The position numbers were made by a program, and so were the translations under genes. This document shows positions 38,282-50,416 of a DNA stretch of 64,000 nt, one piece after another; position 1 is the stretch's first letter, and every line of letters starts with the position of its first letter. Source of the stretch: Sediminibacterium sp. (lineage in GTDB: Bacteria > Bacteroidota > Bacteroidia > Chitinophagales > Chitinophagaceae); contig NZ_JAUYTR010000021.1 in the NCBI RefSeq assembly GCF_030695065.1, positions 1-64,000 of the forward strand, written 5' to 3'. The notes below the pieces were generated by a model. The model was not told the origin of the DNA. It did no database searches and saw only the letters and a list, made by a program, of their open reading frames with translations.

Positions 38282-39529
38282 ATGGTTAAATTACTGAGTA
38301 TTTTATGGAACAGCTTCCGTATGGCTTTACAGGAACTGAGAGTAAATAAGCTAAGAACTTTCTTGTCTTTATTTGGCATAACCATTGGCATATTTTGCAT
38401 AATTGGTGTTTTGGCTACAGTAGACAGTTTAGAAAGAAAAGTTCAAAATGATATTAAGACTTTAGGCAGTAATACTATTTATATAGATAAATGGAATTAT
38501 GGTGGTGGCCCCGATTATCCATGGTGGAAATATATGAAGAGACCCAATGTGAAAATTGAGGAGCTCGACGTAATAAAACAAAAAAGTGAGCTGGCTTCTT
38601 TTGCTGCATTTTTTGTAAGCAGAAATGTAAACTTTAGCTATGCAGACAATATTTTAAGTAATACCAGCTTATATGGCGTTACTCCTGAATTCAATAGTAT
38701 TCAAACCATTGATATTGAACAGGGTCGTTATTTAATAGAATCAGATTTTATGCGAGGGGCTGCTGTTGGTATTGTAGGATTCAAAGTGGCAGAAGAATTG
38801 TACGGAAAAGCGGAGAAAGCAGTTGGTAAAGAAATAGCTTATGGAGGCAGAAAAATTTATATAGTTGGAGTTATAAAAAAACAAGGGCAAAGCTTAATTG
38901 GGGGCTTTAATTATGATGAATGCGCCATTGTTCCATATCGATATTTTGCAAGTGTTTATAGCCCTGAAACCAGCAACCCCAATATCATTGTTCAAGGTAA
39001 ACCAAAGATTGCATCGTCTGCATTACAAGATGAATTGAATGGGGTAATGCGTCAATTGAGAAAATTGAGTCCTACACAAGAAGATAATTTTACTTGTAAT
39101 GATGTTGCCATGTTTAGTGAGCAAGTAAATGGATTCTTTGGGCAAGTAACTGCTGGTGGTTGGGCTATTGCTGGATTAAGTTTAATAGTAGGTGCTTTTG
39201 GTGTTGCCAATATCATGTTTGTTACCGTAAGAGAAAGAACAAGCCAGATTGGGCTTAAAAAAGCAATTGGTGCTAAAAAAAGCACCATACTAACAGAGTT
39301 TCTTCTTGAAAGTGCATTCTTATGTATTATTGGGGGATTAGTGGGGCTAACACTGGTTTGGCTCTTGTCGCTAGTGCTAAGCTCAGTACTTCCATTCCCT
39401 ATATATATTGCTCCAAATATTGTTATTCTAGGACTAAGTATTTGTATTGTTTTAGGGGTATTGGCAGGAATTATTCCGGCATCTATTGCAGCAAAAATGG
39501 ATCCAGTGGTTGCCATCAGAACTAAATAG
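38282..39529 (+). CDS. FtsX/MacB-type ABC transporter permease
   Basis: The 415-residue protein starts at the ATG at 38282, has one N-terminal membrane helix, a periplasmic MacB-like core domain (about 50-270) and three C-terminal helices. VRERTSQIGLKKAIGAKKSTIL is the cytoplasmic coupling region of FtsX domains. MacB-type permeases act in mechanotransmission, not classical import. No ATPase lies immediately next to it, so its partner must be encoded elsewhere. It is 12 bases upstream of tsaD. Confidence 0.88.
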   Translation: MVKLLSILWNSFRMALQELRVNKLRTFLSLFGITIGIFCIIGVLATVDSLERKVQNDIKTLGSNTIYIDKWNYGGGPDYPWWKYMKRPNVKIEELDVIKQKSELASFAAFFVSRNVNFSYADNILSNTSLYGVTPEFNSIQTIDIEQGRYLIESDFMRGAAVGIVGFKVAEELYGKAEKAVGKEIAYGGRKIYIVGVIKKQGQSLIGGFNYDECAIVPYRYFASVYSPETSNPNIIVQGKPKIASSALQDELNGVMRQLRKLSPTQEDNFTCNDVAMFSEQVNGFFGQVTAGGWAIAGLSLIVGAFGVANIMFVTVRERTSQIGLKKAIGAKKSTILTEFLLESAFLCIIGGLVGLTLVWLLSLVLSSVLPFPIYIAPNIVILGLSICIVLGVLAGIIPASIAAKMDPVVAIRTK

Positions 39530-39541
39530 TATTTTTGTTGA

Positions 39542-40537
39542 ATGAGCGTAACTATTTTGGCAATAGAGTCGTCCTGTGATGAAACAGCCGCAGCAGTATG
39601 TAAGGATGGATTGATATTGAGTAATATTATTGCTTCTCAGTCTGTTCACGAAAAATATGGGGGAGTAGTTCCAGAATTGGCTAGTAGGGCGCATATGCAA
39701 AATATTGTTCCAGTGGTAGACCAAGCTATTAAAGATGCGGATATTCATTTATCTGAAATTAACGCCATTGCTTTTACACAAGCCCCAGGATTAATAGGAA
39801 GTTTATTGGTAGGTACACAGTTCGCAAAATCTTTGTCTCTTTCATTACAAGTTCCTTTAATTGGCGTTCACCATATGCAGGCGCATGTGTTAGCCAATTT
39901 AATTCCAACTGTAAAACCTAGTTTTCCCTTTTTATGTTTAACAGTTAGTGGTGGTCATACCCAAATTGTTTTGGCTAAATCTGCTTTGGAGTTGGAAGTA
40001 ATTGGGGAAACTATTGATGATGCTGCCGGTGAAGCATTCGATAAAACTGCTAAATTGCTGGGTCTACCTTATCCAGGGGGGCCATTGATTGATCAATATG
40101 CCCAATTAGGAGATCCGCTAAAATTTAAATTTGCAGAGCCTCAAATTCCTGAATTAAATTTTTCTTTTAGTGGATTAAAAACTTCGGTCTTGTATTTTTT
40201 GCAAAAGCAAACACCCGAATTTATACTTGAAAATAGAAATGACCTTTGTGCTTCTATTCAATATACCATTGTGCAAATTTTATTAAAGAAATTGATTAAG
40301 GCGGTTAATCAAACCAATGTAAAGCAAATATGTATTGCTGGAGGAGTTAGCGCAAATAGTGGGTTAAGATCAGGTCTTATTTCGTTGGGTCATAAAAAAG
40401 GGTGGCAAGTATATATTCCTGATTTTAGTTATTGCACAGATAATGCTGCAATGATTGCTATTACTGGATATCATAAGTACTTAAATAATCAATTTGTGCC
40501 TTTATCAGTAAATCCATCTGCTAGGGCAGAGTGGTAG
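39542..40537 (+). CDS. tsaD: tRNA N6-adenosine threonylcarbamoyltransferase
   Basis: The 331-residue ASKHA-fold enzyme starts ILAIESSCDETAAAV and has HHMQAHVLANL (metal-binding His pair), VSGGHTQIVL and LPYPGGPLID. With TsaB and TsaE it installs t6A at position 37 of ANN-decoding tRNAs. It is essential in most bacteria. Confidence 0.97.
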   Translation: MSVTILAIESSCDETAAAVCKDGLILSNIIASQSVHEKYGGVVPELASRAHMQNIVPVVDQAIKDADIHLSEINAIAFTQAPGLIGSLLVGTQFAKSLSLSLQVPLIGVHHMQAHVLANLIPTVKPSFPFLCLTVSGGHTQIVLAKSALELEVIGETIDDAAGEAFDKTAKLLGLPYPGGPLIDQYAQLGDPLKFKFAEPQIPELNFSFSGLKTSVLYFLQKQTPEFILENRNDLCASIQYTIVQILLKKLIKAVNQTNVKQICIAGGVSANSGLRSGLISLGHKKGWQVYIPDFSYCTDNAAMIAITGYHKYLNNQFVPLSVNPSARAEW

Positions 40538-40611
40538 GCAGGTTCACTATTTCCTCCCATTTAATATTAACCAAATAAAGTTCATCAGCTGTTAAGCCTT
40601 TAATTTTGTAA

Positions 40612-42264
<1,653 letters not shown>

Positions 42265-42307
42265 ATAATATTTTTCTTCAGTAACTTACCGGCACAAAAC
42301 CTAAGTA

Positions 42308-44860
42308 ATGAAGAAATTTTGTTTATTGTTTGCGCTTTTTTTGGTTGGTTATTTTGTTCAGGCCCAAGACCTGTCTTATTATTTGCCTAAAAATGTAGTG
42401 TATAATACTGCAATACCTACTCCAGCCAATATTATTGGGCATGAAGTAGGAGAATGGCATGTTACACATGACCGACTGGTACAGTATGCAAAAACAGTAG
42501 ATCAAGCTTCGGATAGAGTAGTCTTAAGGCCATTGGGTTTAACCAATGAAGGTCGTCAACAATTGGCTTTGATTATAACATCCGCCGAAAATCATCAAAA
42601 ATTAGAACAGATAAGGCAACAACACCTTGCATTGTCTAATCCAGATAAGTCTGGGTCATTAAATACAGATGATATGCCTGTTGTGGTTTGGATGGGCTAT
42701 AGTATTCATGGCAATGAAAGCAGTGGTGCAAATGCTTCTTTATTAGCTATGTACTATTTAGCCGCAGCACAAGGAAATGCCGTAGATGAGTTGCTGAAAA
42801 ATACGGTAATTATTTTAGATCCTTCTTTTAATCCGGATGGTTTAAATCGATTTGCTAGTTGGGTAAATATGCACAAGAGTTTTACCCCTGTTGCAGATCC
42901 GAACGCAAGAGAGTTTAATGAAGTTTGGCCAGGTGGTAGATTCAATCATTATTGGTTCGATTTAAACCGCGATTGGTTGCCAGCCCAACACAAGGAAAGT
43001 AGAAATAGATTGTCATTATACCATCAATGGAAACCCAATATTTTAACCGATCACCACGAAATGGGAAGCAACTCTTCTTTCTTTTTTCAGCCTGGTGTTC
43101 CATCAAGAGTAAACCCTAATACACCTGCTAAAAATCAAGAATTAACAGCAGCAATTGGTAACTACCATGCTAAATTTTTAGACAGCATTGGTTCTATGTA
43201 TTTTACTAAAGAGGGGTACGATGATTTTTATTACGGGAAAGGCTCTACTTATCCTGATATTAATGGTGCTGTAGGTATTTTATTTGAGCAAGCAAGTAGT
43301 CGTGGACATTTACAAGAAACAGAGAATGGCTTGCTAAGTTTTCCTTTTACTATTCGCAACCAGTTTACTACTACTTTGTCTACATTGGCAGCTGCTAATG
43401 GACTCAGAAAACAAATGTTGAATTATCAGCGTTCTTTCTTTAAAGAGACCATTAAAGAGGCTGAAGGTTTTCCAGTGAAAGCCTTTGTTATTGGGGATGC
43501 GCAGGATAAGGCTAAGACCAATATTTTCATTGAAATGCTTTTAAGGCATGAAGTGGATATTTATCCGCTACAATCAGAAATGGCAATTGATGGTAAAACC
43601 TTCAAACCTGGTTCGGCATTTGTGATCCCAACCGCCCAAAAGCAATTCAAGATAATTAAAACAGTTTTTGAAAAGACCTTCAATTACAAAGACAGTTTAT
43701 TCTACGACGTTACAGCCTGGACAATGCCATTGGCTTTCGGACTGCCCTATGCTGAAATTAAAACGCCTATTTCAATTAATAATGTAAAGCTCGCATCAAT
43801 TGAGTCATTAAAATCAACTTTGCATGGCTCAAAAAATGCTTATGCTTATGCTATTAAATGGAATGAATATTACAGCCCTAAAGTATTGTATAGGCTTCAA
43901 GCAAAAGGGATTAAAACAAAAGTAGCTACAAAGGTATTTAAGATGCTTATTAATAATAAATTAGAGGCATTTGATTATGGCACTATTGTAATACCATCAA
44001 GTTTACAATCAAAAGGCGGTGATGCACTTGAATTAATTATTAAAGATGCCATTGCCGAAACAGGCGTAGATGCTTACGCATTACCTTCCGGATTTTCTGC
44101 AGATGGAATTGACATTGGTAGCAATAGTTTTGTTCATTTAAAAATGCCTTCAGTAATGATGTTTGGAGGTGTTGGAACCAGCGCAACCGATGTAGGAGAA
44201 ATTTGGCATATGATGGATACTAGATTTAATGTACCTGTAAGCATAGTAGATGTGGATCGATTTGCTTCAATTAATGCCGATAAATACAATGTTATCATCA
44301 TGGCTTCGGGTGCTTATAATAATTTGAACAAGAGCGCTCAAGAGAAGCTAAAAGATTGGATAGGAGCTGGGGGAACTTTAATTGCTACAGAAGATGCTAC
44401 CAAATGGCTTTCTACAAATGGGTTCACCAAAACAATTTTTAAATCGGGTGATGACAAAAGAGATACGACTTTGCAATTGCCTTATTTTTTACGTTCAGAT
44501 GAAACCAGAGCAAAAGATATGGCGGGCTCTTTGTTTGAGGCAAAAGTAGATTTAACTCATCCATTAGGATACGGGTATAGCAATTCTTCTGTAACCATAT
44601 TTAAGTCGAATACTTTATTTATGGACAAAAACAATGGCGCATATGATTCTCCCGTTATGTATACAGATCAACCATTGCAGAGTGGTTATTTATATAGAGG
44701 ATATAAAAATGTAGTAAAAAATACGGCAGCAATTAATGTAGATAATGTAGGAAGAGGTAGGGTAATCTCAATGGTAGACAACTTGAATTTCAGGGCATTT
44801 TGGTTAGGAACTTCTAAAATGTTTATGAATGCGATTTATTTTGGGAATTTAATCAGATAG
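42308..44860 (+). CDS. Secreted M14 family zinc carboxypeptidase
   Basis: The 850-residue protein has a signal peptide (cleaved near FVQAQ, residue 20) and an M14 peptidase domain where SIHGNESSG contributes zinc ligands H134 and E137. LNRDWLPAQHKES and DHHEMG follow as conserved blocks. The C-terminal half (about 380-850) includes a class I glutamine-amidotransferase-like segment suggestive of an accessory domain. It probably trims peptides in the periplasm or outside. The L,D-transpeptidase gene begins 6 bases later. Confidence 0.88.
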   Translation: MKKFCLLFALFLVGYFVQAQDLSYYLPKNVVYNTAIPTPANIIGHEVGEWHVTHDRLVQYAKTVDQASDRVVLRPLGLTNEGRQQLALIITSAENHQKLEQIRQQHLALSNPDKSGSLNTDDMPVVVWMGYSIHGNESSGANASLLAMYYLAAAQGNAVDELLKNTVIILDPSFNPDGLNRFASWVNMHKSFTPVADPNAREFNEVWPGGRFNHYWFDLNRDWLPAQHKESRNRLSLYHQWKPNILTDHHEMGSNSSFFFQPGVPSRVNPNTPAKNQELTAAIGNYHAKFLDSIGSMYFTKEGYDDFYYGKGSTYPDINGAVGILFEQASSRGHLQETENGLLSFPFTIRNQFTTTLSTLAAANGLRKQMLNYQRSFFKETIKEAEGFPVKAFVIGDAQDKAKTNIFIEMLLRHEVDIYPLQSEMAIDGKTFKPGSAFVIPTAQKQFKIIKTVFEKTFNYKDSLFYDVTAWTMPLAFGLPYAEIKTPISINNVKLASIESLKSTLHGSKNAYAYAIKWNEYYSPKVLYRLQAKGIKTKVATKVFKMLINNKLEAFDYGTIVIPSSLQSKGGDALELIIKDAIAETGVDAYALPSGFSADGIDIGSNSFVHLKMPSVMMFGGVGTSATDVGEIWHMMDTRFNVPVSIVDVDRFASINADKYNVIIMASGAYNNLNKSAQEKLKDWIGAGGTLIATEDATKWLSTNGFTKTIFKSGDDKRDTTLQLPYFLRSDETRAKDMAGSLFEAKVDLTHPLGYGYSNSSVTIFKSNTLFMDKNNGAYDSPVMYTDQPLQSGYLYRGYKNVVKNTAAINVDNVGRGRVISMVDNLNFRAFWLGTSKMFMNAIYFGNLIR

Positions 44861-44866
44861 CATACT

Positions 44867-45619
44867 ATGCAACATTTTTTCAAACTGTTTCTATTCTTTT
44901 TACTCTTTTCGGGCAAAAAGCAGAACGCATTTGCTCAATCTGGGTTAACAAAAAAAGAGCAATTGGCTTTTGATAAACGAGAAAAGCAATTAAAAAAACA
45001 ATTTGCACAAGCATCGCTTAATTGGCCGGCAAAGCAATTGTATATAAGAAGCTTTAAGCAAGATGGACAGTTAGAAATATGGGTAAGAAATGCAATGACC
45101 GAGCCATTTACTTTATTTAAAACTTATAATGTGTGCGCCCTATCGGGTAAACTAGGGCCCAAAAGAAAAGAAGGCGATTTGCAAGTACCAGAAGGGTTTT
45201 ATTATATCAATGAATTTAATCCAAATAGCGATTATCATTTTTCATTAGGAATTAATTACCCTAATCAAAGTGATTTATATTTTACGGATAGTAAAGCCCC
45301 TGGGGGAGATATTTATATACATGGTAAATGTGCAACAGTTGGTTGTATTCCTATTTTAAATAATCCAATTGAGGAATTGTATGTATTAGCTAATATTGTT
45401 CGTAAACAAGGTCAAGACTTTATTCCTGTGCACATTTTTCCTGTTAGATTCACCAATGAAAACTCATTTAAGGTATTGCAAACTCATACTTCTCAAAACA
45501 ATTTATACCAGGCTTTTGCCAATCAACTAAAAGAAGTTTTTGATTATTTTGAACAATACAAACAATTACCCATTGTTGGAATTAATGAAAAAGGGGTATA
45601 TAAAGTAATTGCCAGATAA
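44867..45619 (+). CDS. L,D-transpeptidase family protein
   Basis: The 250-residue secreted protein has the YkuD catalytic motif IHGKCATVGCIPI with H152 and the nucleophile C160. It is exported by a hydrophobic N-terminus (about 3-24). L,D-transpeptidases make 3-3 murein cross-links or attach proteins to murein. It lies directly downstream of the M14 peptidase gene, probably in one transcript. Confidence 0.9.
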   Translation: MQHFFKLFLFFLLFSGKKQNAFAQSGLTKKEQLAFDKREKQLKKQFAQASLNWPAKQLYIRSFKQDGQLEIWVRNAMTEPFTLFKTYNVCALSGKLGPKRKEGDLQVPEGFYYINEFNPNSDYHFSLGINYPNQSDLYFTDSKAPGGDIYIHGKCATVGCIPILNNPIEELYVLANIVRKQGQDFIPVHIFPVRFTNENSFKVLQTHTSQNNLYQAFANQLKEVFDYFEQYKQLPIVGINEKGVYKVIAR

Positions 45620-45710
45620 GTTTATATCCGATTATTTTGTATTTTGTGACTCATTTATTATCCTTTTAGCCGCTGGAAACCAATTGGTTTAATGTTCAAT
45701 TATTGCATTC

Positions 45711-47549
45711 ATGAAGCGGGCAAAACTTTCTTTTTCAAATATCATCTTAATTATAGCGTGCTTAGTAGTAGTGGTTTCCATTCTCTTTTTGAATGTAATT
45801 AACACTCGAAATATTATCACTTTAAAAAATTCAATAGACACGCTCAGTATTGAAAATAAGAATATCAGTATTCTTAGAACAACTAGTGATGAGTTATTAG
45901 AAGCCGAGTTGGTGTTTTCACGCTTTACTCAAACAGGAGCAGTTTCATTAAGTAAACTTTCTGCAATGTCTATTGATAAAGCAATAGAACATTTAAAAAT
46001 GTTGAAAATGGAAAGTGATAGTGGTAGAGCAGCCCAAATAACCATACTGCTAAATAAGGAGCAATCTTTACCAAAAATGATAGTTGAATTTGAACAGATT
46101 TCCAATCGTTTAAGAGAGAATAAGGTAGATTTAAAGAATAAGAGTGAAGTTGATTCTTTAGGTAAATCATTAACAAAATATAATCAACAATTAAAAACTG
46201 TTTTAATAAAAGAAGATGCTTTTAGAGAGAACTTAAATGCAACTATTTTTAAAAATGCAGTGACAGGTACAGATGTTATTCAAAAATTCTTTTGGGTTTC
46301 ACTCTTAATCATTTTATTTATTGTAGGAGTTTTAGTTTACAATATTTATAAAATGATAAACTATGAGAACGAAATATTGGAGGCAAGAGAAAGGGCGCTA
46401 AAGTTGGCCCAGGTTAAGAGCAGATTTTTGAGTAATATGAGTCATGAGATTCGTTCACCGCTCACCGCTATCATGGGATTCACTGAAATAATTGATAAAA
46501 TTGAAAAGGATGATGAAAAGAAAAACTATTTACACGCAATCAAAACATCATCGGAACATTTGCTATCTACAGTAAATGATGTACTCGACTTTTCAAAATT
46601 AGACGCTGGAAAACTAAAATTAGAGAAGCAGCCTTTTCATATTGCTTTAGCTATTGAAGAAGTAGCATTTGCTCTTTCTTCAACTAGTGCTGCAAAAAAA
46701 AGCATTAATGTAGATACCATTATTGAATTAGATAAAAACCTTGCGGTAAAAGGAGATTTATTTAGGCTTAAGCAGATTCTATATAATTTATTGAGTAATG
46801 CCATCAAGTTTACAGAAAAAGGAAGTGTAACAATCATTGCAAATATTTCTGGGAAAACAGACAAGCAAGTAATGATAAAAATTGCTGTAGCTGATACTGG
46901 TATTGGGATACCCAATGATCAAATTAAAACTGTATTTGAAGAATTTACCCAAGTAACTAATAATAGTACTAGTAAAGATACTCGAAGAGCAATAAAAGGA
47001 ACTGGTCTTGGTTTATCTATTTGTAAAATGCTGGTAGAGCTACAAGGAGGTACCATTGGTGTAGAAAGTAAATTAAATCAAGGATCTGTGTTTACCTTTG
47101 CAATTCCTTATGAAGTTGCAAGCGACAAAGTAGAGAACGAAAAAGAGTTAACAGCAATGAATCCGATTTCTTCTTCCCTGAAAGATAAGCGAGTTTTAGT
47201 TATAGAAGATAATGACGTAAATATCATGTTGTTGACCATGTTATTAAAGAAAGTGGGTATTGTTTATGATATTGCAAAAGATGGAGAAATTGGGCTGCAG
47301 TTATTTAAAGACAATCAATACGATATTATTTTAACGGATATTAATGTGCCCAAATTAACTGGAGATGAAATTGCCATCCTTGTTAGACAATTTACCGATG
47401 AGTCAAAACGAAACATACCAATAATTGGCTTAACTGCAACAATTGTTCAAGATGATTTGGATGAATACATCAGTTCTGGTATAAACGAAGTGTTGGTTAA
47501 ACCTTTTAAACAAGATGAGCTTTACGCCACAATTGAAAAATATCTTTAA
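45711..47549 (+). CDS. Hybrid sensor histidine kinase/response regulator
   Basis: The 612-residue protein has two membrane helices (about 9-30 and 194-213) flanking a helical sensor region, a HisKA domain with SNMSHEIRSPLTAIMGF (His245), HATPase_c (GTGLGLSICKMLVELQGG) and a C-terminal receiver domain whose phospho-acceptor is D543 (TDINVPK). No separate output domain or regulator is adjacent, so it likely feeds a phosphorelay. The sensor region resembles CHASE3/4HB domains. Confidence 0.9.
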   Translation: MKRAKLSFSNIILIIACLVVVVSILFLNVINTRNIITLKNSIDTLSIENKNISILRTTSDELLEAELVFSRFTQTGAVSLSKLSAMSIDKAIEHLKMLKMESDSGRAAQITILLNKEQSLPKMIVEFEQISNRLRENKVDLKNKSEVDSLGKSLTKYNQQLKTVLIKEDAFRENLNATIFKNAVTGTDVIQKFFWVSLLIILFIVGVLVYNIYKMINYENEILEARERALKLAQVKSRFLSNMSHEIRSPLTAIMGFTEIIDKIEKDDEKKNYLHAIKTSSEHLLSTVNDVLDFSKLDAGKLKLEKQPFHIALAIEEVAFALSSTSAAKKSINVDTIIELDKNLAVKGDLFRLKQILYNLLSNAIKFTEKGSVTIIANISGKTDKQVMIKIAVADTGIGIPNDQIKTVFEEFTQVTNNSTSKDTRRAIKGTGLGLSICKMLVELQGGTIGVESKLNQGSVFTFAIPYEVASDKVENEKELTAMNPISSSLKDKRVLVIEDNDVNIMLLTMLLKKVGIVYDIAKDGEIGLQLFKDNQYDIILTDINVPKLTGDEIAILVRQFTDESKRNIPIIGLTATIVQDDLDEYISSGINEVLVKPFKQDELYATIEKYL

Positions 47550-47555
47550 TTGGTA

Positions 47556-48818
47556 TTAAGCAGTTCTATAAATACATTGTAAGGTTTCCTTTGTTTTTTG
47601 TTCTAATAGTAAATCTTTTTTATTCAGTAATTCATTCACTATTTCTACATTATAATGTCTGATAGTTAATAGATTCAGTTGCTTTTCTAACTGTACATCA
47701 AATAAGGTACTGCACTCGTTTGCTAGCTGATTTATTTTCTCTTCGTGATCATCTAAGCATAATTGTAAGCTTATTGCCCCGGTTTGAATAAGGTTTGGTT
47801 TCACTTTTAATGAGCCAAAAATTTCATACAATCTACTCATAGGAGCTTCCCCTATAAAAGAAAAATCTTTGGTTTTTAAATGCATCATCACTTGATTCAT
47901 TTTTACTACAATAATAGGGGGAAGGTTTTTTACCAACTTATTATGTATGATGGTCCCTTTTAATTGGGGGTTTAAAAAACATTTTACCAATAAAGGGATT
48001 CCCTTGTTTTGAAGCGGCTTTATTGTTTTAGGGTGAATGACCTGTGCTCCATAATAAGCCATTTCAATTACTTCATTAAAGTTTATTTCGTCAATTAGTT
48101 GAGCTTCACTAAATGCTTTTGGGTCTGCATTCATGACGCCTTCTACGTCTTTCCAAATAGTAAGATTTTCGGCATCTAAGATATTTGCGAAAATGGCAGC
48201 GGTATAGTCACTACCTTCTCTGCCAAGGGTAGTACTTTCATTATCGTCTGTGGCCCCAATAAATCCTTGGGTTATAGTGATATTGCCCTCGTATTTTTGT
48301 AATGCTTGTTTTATTCTTTCTGCGGAAAAATCAAATTGAACACCAGCTTCTCTAAAGTTGTTGTCGGTTCTTAGTAAGTCTCTAACGTCTAGCCATTGAT
48401 TCAGTAAATTTTCTTCATTTAGGTAATGACTAATAAGGCAGGTACTAAATAATTCGCCTATGCAAACAATTTGGTCGTAATAATAGTCGTATGACCTTAC
48501 TGGTTTGTCGTGCAACAACCATTCAACTTCTGTAAAAAAGTCGTTTAATTGCGCAATACAGTCATTGTATTTAAATACTAGCAAGTATTTTGCAGTTGTT
48601 AAATGCTGATTTTTAACAATATTGAATAATTCTAAAGCTTCGGCTTTATTACCCTTATAAAATGCATTGACCACTTTTTCTAAACCATTGGTTGTTTTGC
48701 CCATTGCAGATACAATAATTACCAAAGGTTCATTGCTAAATTCCTGTACAATATTTTTTAAGTTTTTTATTCTTTCAACACTATTTACGCTTGCGCCGCC
48801 AAATTTGAAGATTTTCAT
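47556..48818 (-). CDS. Aspartate kinase
   Basis: The 420-residue protein starts MKIFKFGGASV and includes VSAMGKTTNGLE, TLGREGSDYTAA and VMNADPK, the classical aspartokinase active-site blocks, followed by two C-terminal ACT-like regions (about 300-420) for feedback control by lysine or threonine. It phosphorylates aspartate in the first step to lysine, threonine and methionine. It is monofunctional, with no homoserine dehydrogenase domain. It converges with the hybrid kinase (6-base gap) and is divergent from fbp. Confidence 0.93.
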   Translation of the reverse strand: MKIFKFGGASVNSVERIKNLKNIVQEFSNEPLVIIVSAMGKTTNGLEKVVNAFYKGNKAEALELFNIVKNQHLTTAKYLLVFKYNDCIAQLNDFFTEVEWLLHDKPVRSYDYYYDQIVCIGELFSTCLISHYLNEENLLNQWLDVRDLLRTDNNFREAGVQFDFSAERIKQALQKYEGNITITQGFIGATDDNESTTLGREGSDYTAAIFANILDAENLTIWKDVEGVMNADPKAFSEAQLIDEINFNEVIEMAYYGAQVIHPKTIKPLQNKGIPLLVKCFLNPQLKGTIIHNKLVKNLPPIIVVKMNQVMMHLKTKDFSFIGEAPMSRLYEIFGSLKVKPNLIQTGAISLQLCLDDHEEKINQLANECSTLFDVQLEKQLNLLTIRHYNVEIVNELLNKKDLLLEQKTKETLQCIYRTA

Positions 48819-48909
48819 AATCTAAAGCTTATTATACTAATCAATATACCTACAAATATACGCTGCGTACACGCCCAATTACTATCTTTATGTAAACGAA
48901 TTGCACCAT

Positions 48910-49923
48910 ATGAGTATTAATAGAAACGTATTAACACTAGACGAATTTACTTTACAACAATTACGTCAATTCCCAACAGCTACGGGAGAATTAAGCAGAT
49001 TACTAAGGGATATGGCTTTAGCAGCAAAACGAGTAAATGTGGAAGTGAATAAAGCAGGATTAGTAGATATACTTGGCGATGCTGGAAGTATTAATGTGCA
49101 GGGGGAAGATGTAAAAAAGCTAGACATTTTTGCCAATAATCAGTTCATGGGGGTACTGCAACATGGTATCAGTTGTGCGGGCATAGGAAGTGAAGAAATG
49201 GATGACTTTGTAGTATTTGACGATGAAATAAGTAACAATAGCAAATACGTAGTATTGTTTGACCCATTAGATGGAAGCGGGAATATAGATGTGAATGTGT
49301 CTATTGGTACCATTTTTGGGGTTTATAAAAGGGTAAGCCCGTTGGGGAAGCCTTGTACCAAAGAAGATTTTTTGCAGCCTGGTAAAAACCAAGTTGCTGC
49401 AGGGTATGTAGTATACGGATCAAGTACCATGTTTGTTTATGCAACTAGAAGGGGTGTAAATGGCTTTACTTTAGATCCATCTATTGGGGAATTTACAATG
49501 AGCCACCCAAATATCACTTGCCCACCTACAGGTAAATTTTATTCTGTAAACCACGGAAATTTCTTTCAATACAATGAAGGTGTGAGAAAATATATAGACG
49601 GATGTCAAAGAAAAACAAAAGAAAATGGCGGTCCTTATACGCAAAGGTATATTGGTAGTATGGTTGCCGATGTTCACCGGAATCTAATTAAGGGAGGGAT
49701 ATTTATGTATCCTGGAACCATTGAAAAGCCGGGGGGCAAATTGCGACTTTTATATGAAGCCAATCCTTTCGCGTTTATTTTGGAAGTTGCTGGTGGGGTT
49801 GCAACCGATGGAATTGGAAGAATTTTAGATATTGTGCCTACTTCATTGCACCAGCGAACACCTCTTTTTATTGGTAGTAAATTAATGATGGAAGAGCTGG
49901 CTGAAATTGCTGGCATAAAATAA
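48910..49923 (+). CDS. fbp: Fructose-1,6-bisphosphatase, class I
   Basis: The 337-residue enzyme shows VLFDPLDGSGNIDVNVSIGTIFGVY (metal-binding and active-site loop) and GKLRLLYEANPFAFILEVAGG, both diagnostic of class I FBPase. It performs the key irreversible step of gluconeogenesis. The ATG at 48910 is chosen over a TTG three codons upstream. It is the first of six tightly spaced plus-strand genes. Confidence 0.97.
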   Translation: MSINRNVLTLDEFTLQQLRQFPTATGELSRLLRDMALAAKRVNVEVNKAGLVDILGDAGSINVQGEDVKKLDIFANNQFMGVLQHGISCAGIGSEEMDDFVVFDDEISNNSKYVVLFDPLDGSGNIDVNVSIGTIFGVYKRVSPLGKPCTKEDFLQPGKNQVAAGYVVYGSSTMFVYATRRGVNGFTLDPSIGEFTMSHPNITCPPTGKFYSVNHGNFFQYNEGVRKYIDGCQRKTKENGGPYTQRYIGSMVADVHRNLIKGGIFMYPGTIEKPGGKLRLLYEANPFAFILEVAGGVATDGIGRILDIVPTSLHQRTPLFIGSKLMMEELAEIAGIK

Positions 49924-49928
49924 CAAGC

Positions 49929-50414
49929 ATGACTAAGCAATTTTTTTTTGTTTTGATAAGCATTTTAATGGTTCAGTTTGTTGTTGCACAACAAGCTTTG
50001 CCCAAGGGTGAAATGAGTTTTACAGCAATGACAAAGCCCAATAATATTGTTTTTAATGATAGTATTTACAAAGGAAGTAATCAATTTAAACAGCTGTTTT
50101 ATAGAACTGGAAATCCTGAAATTATCCAATCATTTCAAAAACATCAGTCAAATAAAATTACAGGTCAAGTGTTAAGTTTTTCTGGTGCTATTGCATTATT
50201 AATAGGAATAAACAATTTGTCGGGTTCAAATAAAGGAATGGGATGGACTTTAATTGGTTCTGGCTTTGTTGCTTCTTTAGCTGGAGGATATTTCACCCTA
50301 GTAGGTCAAAACCACTTGCTTTCGGCAGTAGACTTGTTTAATAATCAATACAAAAAATCAACTGTTTCATTGGGTTTAGGGAAACAATCGGCTGGCTTAG
50401 TTTATAAATTTTAA
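49929..50414 (+). CDS. Small exported membrane protein of unknown function
   Basis: The 161-residue protein has a signal peptide (MTKQFFFVLISILMVQFVVAQ) and two hydrophobic segments (about 77-93 and 103-122) in a Gly/Ser-rich context. It falls 5 bases after fbp and 2 bases before the ABC ATPase, so it is surely cotranscribed. No family is recognised. Confidence 0.6.
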   Translation: MTKQFFFVLISILMVQFVVAQQALPKGEMSFTAMTKPNNIVFNDSIYKGSNQFKQLFYRTGNPEIIQSFQKHQSNKITGQVLSFSGAIALLIGINNLSGSNKGMGWTLIGSGFVASLAGGYFTLVGQNHLLSAVDLFNNQYKKSTVSLGLGKQSAGLVYKF

Positions 50415-50416
50415 AT

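Noticed and set aside
39052..39516. A 154-codon open frame on the minus strand
   Set aside because: It lies wholly inside the FtsX-type permease gene, has no recognisable domain and its composition is the mirror of the sense strand, so it is an antisense shadow.
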